A DNA stretch of 64,000 bases, taken from positions 150,835 through 214,834 of the forward strand of contig NW_005179007.1 in NCBI RefSeq assembly GCF_000350225.1. Direction: 5' to 3'. Source of the stretch: Chondrus crispus. Lineage: Eukaryota; Rhodophyta; Florideophyceae; Gigartinales; Gigartinaceae. The notes under the pieces are model-generated. The model saw only the letters and a program-made list of their open reading frames with translations. It was not told where the DNA came from and made no database searches. The position numbers and the translations under genes were made by a program. The first letter of the stretch is position 1. Every line of letters begins with the position of its first letter. Shown here one piece after another: positions 61,336 to 64,000 of this stretch.

Positions 61336-64000
61336 CTCCCCCCGTCGCTGTGTGGTCGCGGCCTGGATGTGTAGGCGGGGGCGGGGGTGTGACTTTGATT
61401 TGCGCCGTGAGGTTGCGGAAGGGGTCGGTCCTGAGCGGCTTGGTCAGGATGTCGGCGAGCATGTCCGCGCTGGGGACATGGGACATTTTGATGTGTCTTT
61501 TCTTGGCGTGGTGCGACAAGTAATGATGACGCAAGTCGATGTACTTGCGTCTTTTCGTGGGGCCGGTGTTGTGTGCGACCCGGAGGGCGGACTAGTTGTC
61601 CATGAAGAAAGGGGTGGGGCTGGGGCTGAGCATGCGCATGTCGCCGAGGATCCTGCGAAGCCATGCAGTTTGTTGTACTGCCGCTGTGGCTGCGATATAC
61701 TCCGCTTCGCAGGTGGAGAGGGCGGTTATTTTCTGCTTGAGGGAGCCCCAGCAGATAGGTGTGCCGTTGTACAGGTGGATGATGCCTGAGATCGACTTGC
61801 GATCTGTTACGTCTGCGGCATGGTCGGCGTCGGAGTACGTGGTGAGGAGCGATGCTGATGAAATGTGGTTTGGGGCGGGTGTGTTGGGGTGCAGCTTGTG
61901 CTGCGCGGCGGGAAAGAATAGTCCGTGGTTGGGCGTGTGTCGAAGGTAGCGCAGAACGCGCTTCAGGGCATTCCAATGGCGCTGTGTAGGAGCCTTGGAG
62001 GTGACTGAGAGACGATTCACAACAAAATAAATGTCAGGACGGGTCGAGTCTGCGATGTAGCGCAGATCACCAACTATTTGTTGGTACTCTTTGGCCTGCT
62101 TGTTCAGAGGTTCGTCCTCGGGGGTGGGGCCGTGCAGTCGAATTCCGTCTTGGTACGGAGTTGGCTTGCTGTTTGCGACGTGCATCTCGCATTTACGGAG
62201 GATAGTTGCTATAGCGGTGGGCTGGGAGATGTGGCGGGCGCCGTCGCGAGATTTGTGTACAGTCCATCCGAGCAGCGTCTTGGGTTCTCCTAGGCGTTTT
62301 ATGGTGTACGCCGTTGCGAGTATTTTTGCGAAGTCGTTGAGGAGCTTAGTGGAGGTGGCTGCAATCGTGAAGTCGCCCATGCTTATGGCCACAAAGGTTG
62401 CCGCGTTGCGGGATATTTTGTGGAACAGGCATGTGTCAGCTTCTGAGTGGCGAAATCCGTGACGGTGGAGGAGGGCGAAGACGGCAGTGAGATACGTGTA
62501 GCCTGCTTGTGGTGTGCCGTAAAGGTTTTGGAGGAGCTTGACTCCTTTGCAGGGATGTTTGTATGTCCCGTCAAAACGGGGGTGTTGGCGTACATACACT
62601 GGCTGTTTTCCACTGTGGTCGAATTTTTCGTGGAGGTAGGCAGCTTCGATATCTATATGCTCCATGTGTAGCTTGTGTGCTGCGGCCATTGCAAATAGGA
62701 GGCGCACGGAGGACTTATCGGCCATGTAGGTCGTGGTGCGGTTGGGGTCGTAATGGACGTGGGGGAGCATGGTGTCCCCGCGTGCAGCACATCGTGCTTT
62801 GCGTTTGACGATGTCGCCGTTTTTGTCGCGCTTATAGCGATATCCCATGGTGAGGGGGATGAGGCGTGTTCTGGGCGGGAGGTGCTTGTTGGGGGTCCAT
62901 TTGATTACCTTCTTTTTGTCGAGTGCGTCAAGTTCTTTGTCGTGGGCCTCTGCCCAGAGTGGTGCGTCAGGATATTTCTTGGCCTGTCCTCGGTTGAGGG
63001 GGGCAGGTGTTGATATAGAGATGTTCATTGGCGTCTTATGCGGGGTAAAGGCCTTGAACGCAGCTACGGTGGTTGCTGTTGGATCTCGCGAGGCATGGTA
63101 GGGGTGGAAGTCCACTGTTCGTATAAGGTGGATTTTTGAGGTGGCGGCGTCTATGACGGTGATGTGTGTGTCGTCATAGGGGTGCAGGTACCGTACTGTA
63201 CGTGATCTTGATTGTAGCTTCGGGATTGTTGCACGTTGTCGCGGGTCGGGTGTGGTGCCCAGCTGGCCGAATATGTGGAATTGGGGGATGGTGGGGGTTG
63301 CGTTGTGCCATTTAGTTGTGGGGAGCTCTTTGGTGCCGTGGTGCATTGTGTGATTATATTTAAATGTCGCATCTCTGATCGCGTCTTCCCAGTGGTGAGG
63401 GCCGAGGCCACTGTGGTGAAGGGCAGCCCGTGCCGCGTTGAGAAGCGTGCTGTTTATCCTTTCGGCAAGGCTGTTCTTTTGAGGGGTATAGGGGATGGTG
63501 GTGGAATGCCGTGTGCGCTGGTTGTGGTATGTCTGTATGGCAGTTGCTGACATATATTCTAGTGCGTTATCGGTGCGGAGGACTCGTGGTGAATGTCCTG
63601 TGTTCTCCTTGATAGTGGTTAGGATATAGTCGAGGCGTTGCGGGGTTTGTGCTCGGGAGGGCATAAAGTCGGTGATAAGGTACCGTGTGGTTGTGTCGAG
63701 TACTGTTAGAACATACTTGTTTCCTTGGCGGGACGTGGGGGCAATGGGTCCGCATATATCGCTGCTGAGGGAGAAGCCAGCGGGGTATGTATGGACCGTG
63801 GGTTTGTGGGGGCGGAGCCTTTGTTTTGCGTGTGCGCAGCTGGGGCACGTGATCTTGGGTGCATATCTCGCCAGGGAAGGTGGTATGTTTGGCAGGAGGA
63901 CCTTCAGTGCCATAGTTTGTATAGTGGCAGGGCGGACATGGTTTAGGATCATGTGCCAGTGGTGGAAGGCATGATCCAGGGCAGCGCCACGGGGGGTGGG
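61328..64000 (-). pseudogene. Copia B polyprotein, nearly intact, one in-frame TAG; runs off the window
   Basis: The frame is open from the window edge (AFHHWHMILNHVRP, GAG-pre-integrase) through CPSCAHAKQ, integrase with SSDICGPIAP, VLRTDNALEYM and TPQKNSLAERINS, RT with YPDAPLWAEAHDKELDALDK, RLIPLTMGYRYKR and EHIDIEAAYLHEKF, and RNase H with TTYSDADHAADVTDRKSISG and ALSTCEAEYIAATAAVQQT. A TAG at 61592-61594 interrupts MDN*SALRVAHNTGP, where relatives have Gln. The same frame then continues 87 codons (YIDLRHHYLSHHAKKRHIK, HVPSADMLADILTKPL) to TGA 61328-61330, which overlaps the LTR start. The YVDD box reads SMGD. Gag and protease would lie to the right. Confidence 0.88.

Noticed and set aside
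61352-61789. Plus-strand ORFs opposite the copia B polyprotein
   Set aside because: They are antisense shadows of a well-supported frame, with no features of their own.
1-64000. tRNA, rRNA or snRNA genes
   Set aside because: I saw no cloverleaf with intact A and B boxes and no rRNA-like sequence; a tRNAscan-SE/Infernal run would be decisive.

Overview
The window looks like nuclear DNA of a multicellular red alga, with Chondrus crispus or a close relative as the best guess. This is inferred from the architecture: compact host genes with no or very few short introns (about 68-114 nt, GT-AG), intergenic gaps as small as 2 bp between host genes, and a sharp change into a large island of nested, decayed transposable elements. 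No database search was possible. A 100-N assembly gap lies at 10616-10715.

Region 1 (1-17 kb) is mostly host genes. In order they are: the C-terminus of an SMN-like protein (3-254, +, cut by the window edge); a two-finger C2H2 protein with introns (1075-2700, +); a CinA/MoCF-domain protein with an organelle-type leader (3220-4119, +); a two-exon COX16-like assembly factor ending 2 bp away from it (4122-4465, -); the Golgi Qb-SNARE GOSR1/GS28 (4874-5740, +, one intron); a four-finger C2H2 protein (9742-10482, -); a Ty3/gypsy RT scrap beside the gap; TRAX/TSNAX (11510-12381, +, one intron); a cyclin-box protein (13417-14034, +); and intronless DNA topoisomerase I (14653-16815, -). These are independent housekeeping genes, not an operon.

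Region 2 (17-46 kb) is mixed. It holds a dispersed repeat shared with 6.6 kb, a HARBI1-type transposase with one in-frame stop and its likely Myb-like partner, LTR-like sequence, a minus-strand copia wreck (26.5-34.3 kb) split by a hAT element with perfect 18-bp TIRs, a two-exon gene of unknown function (35.6-36.3 kb), a truncated RUS/DUF647 fragment, an unrecognised series of minus-strand ORFs (41.6-45.5 kb) and a pogo/CENPB-type DDE pseudogene.

Region 3 (47-64 kb) is a stack of elements. A complete but decayed PIF/Harbinger element (46963-50620, TSD TTA) sits 4 bp from a copia element (50625-about 61118). That copia is split by a chromodomain Ty3/gypsy element (54691-60311, TSD AACTT), and its 3' LTR is interrupted by a second, much fresher copia running off the right edge.

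The pattern the gene list does not explain is a set of at least a dozen unrelated, near-perfect inverted repeats (arms 13-29 bp, loops 0-12 nt). They are scattered in intergenic DNA, at element 3' ends and once inside an ORF. Two stand in tandem directly after the gypsy pol stop codon.
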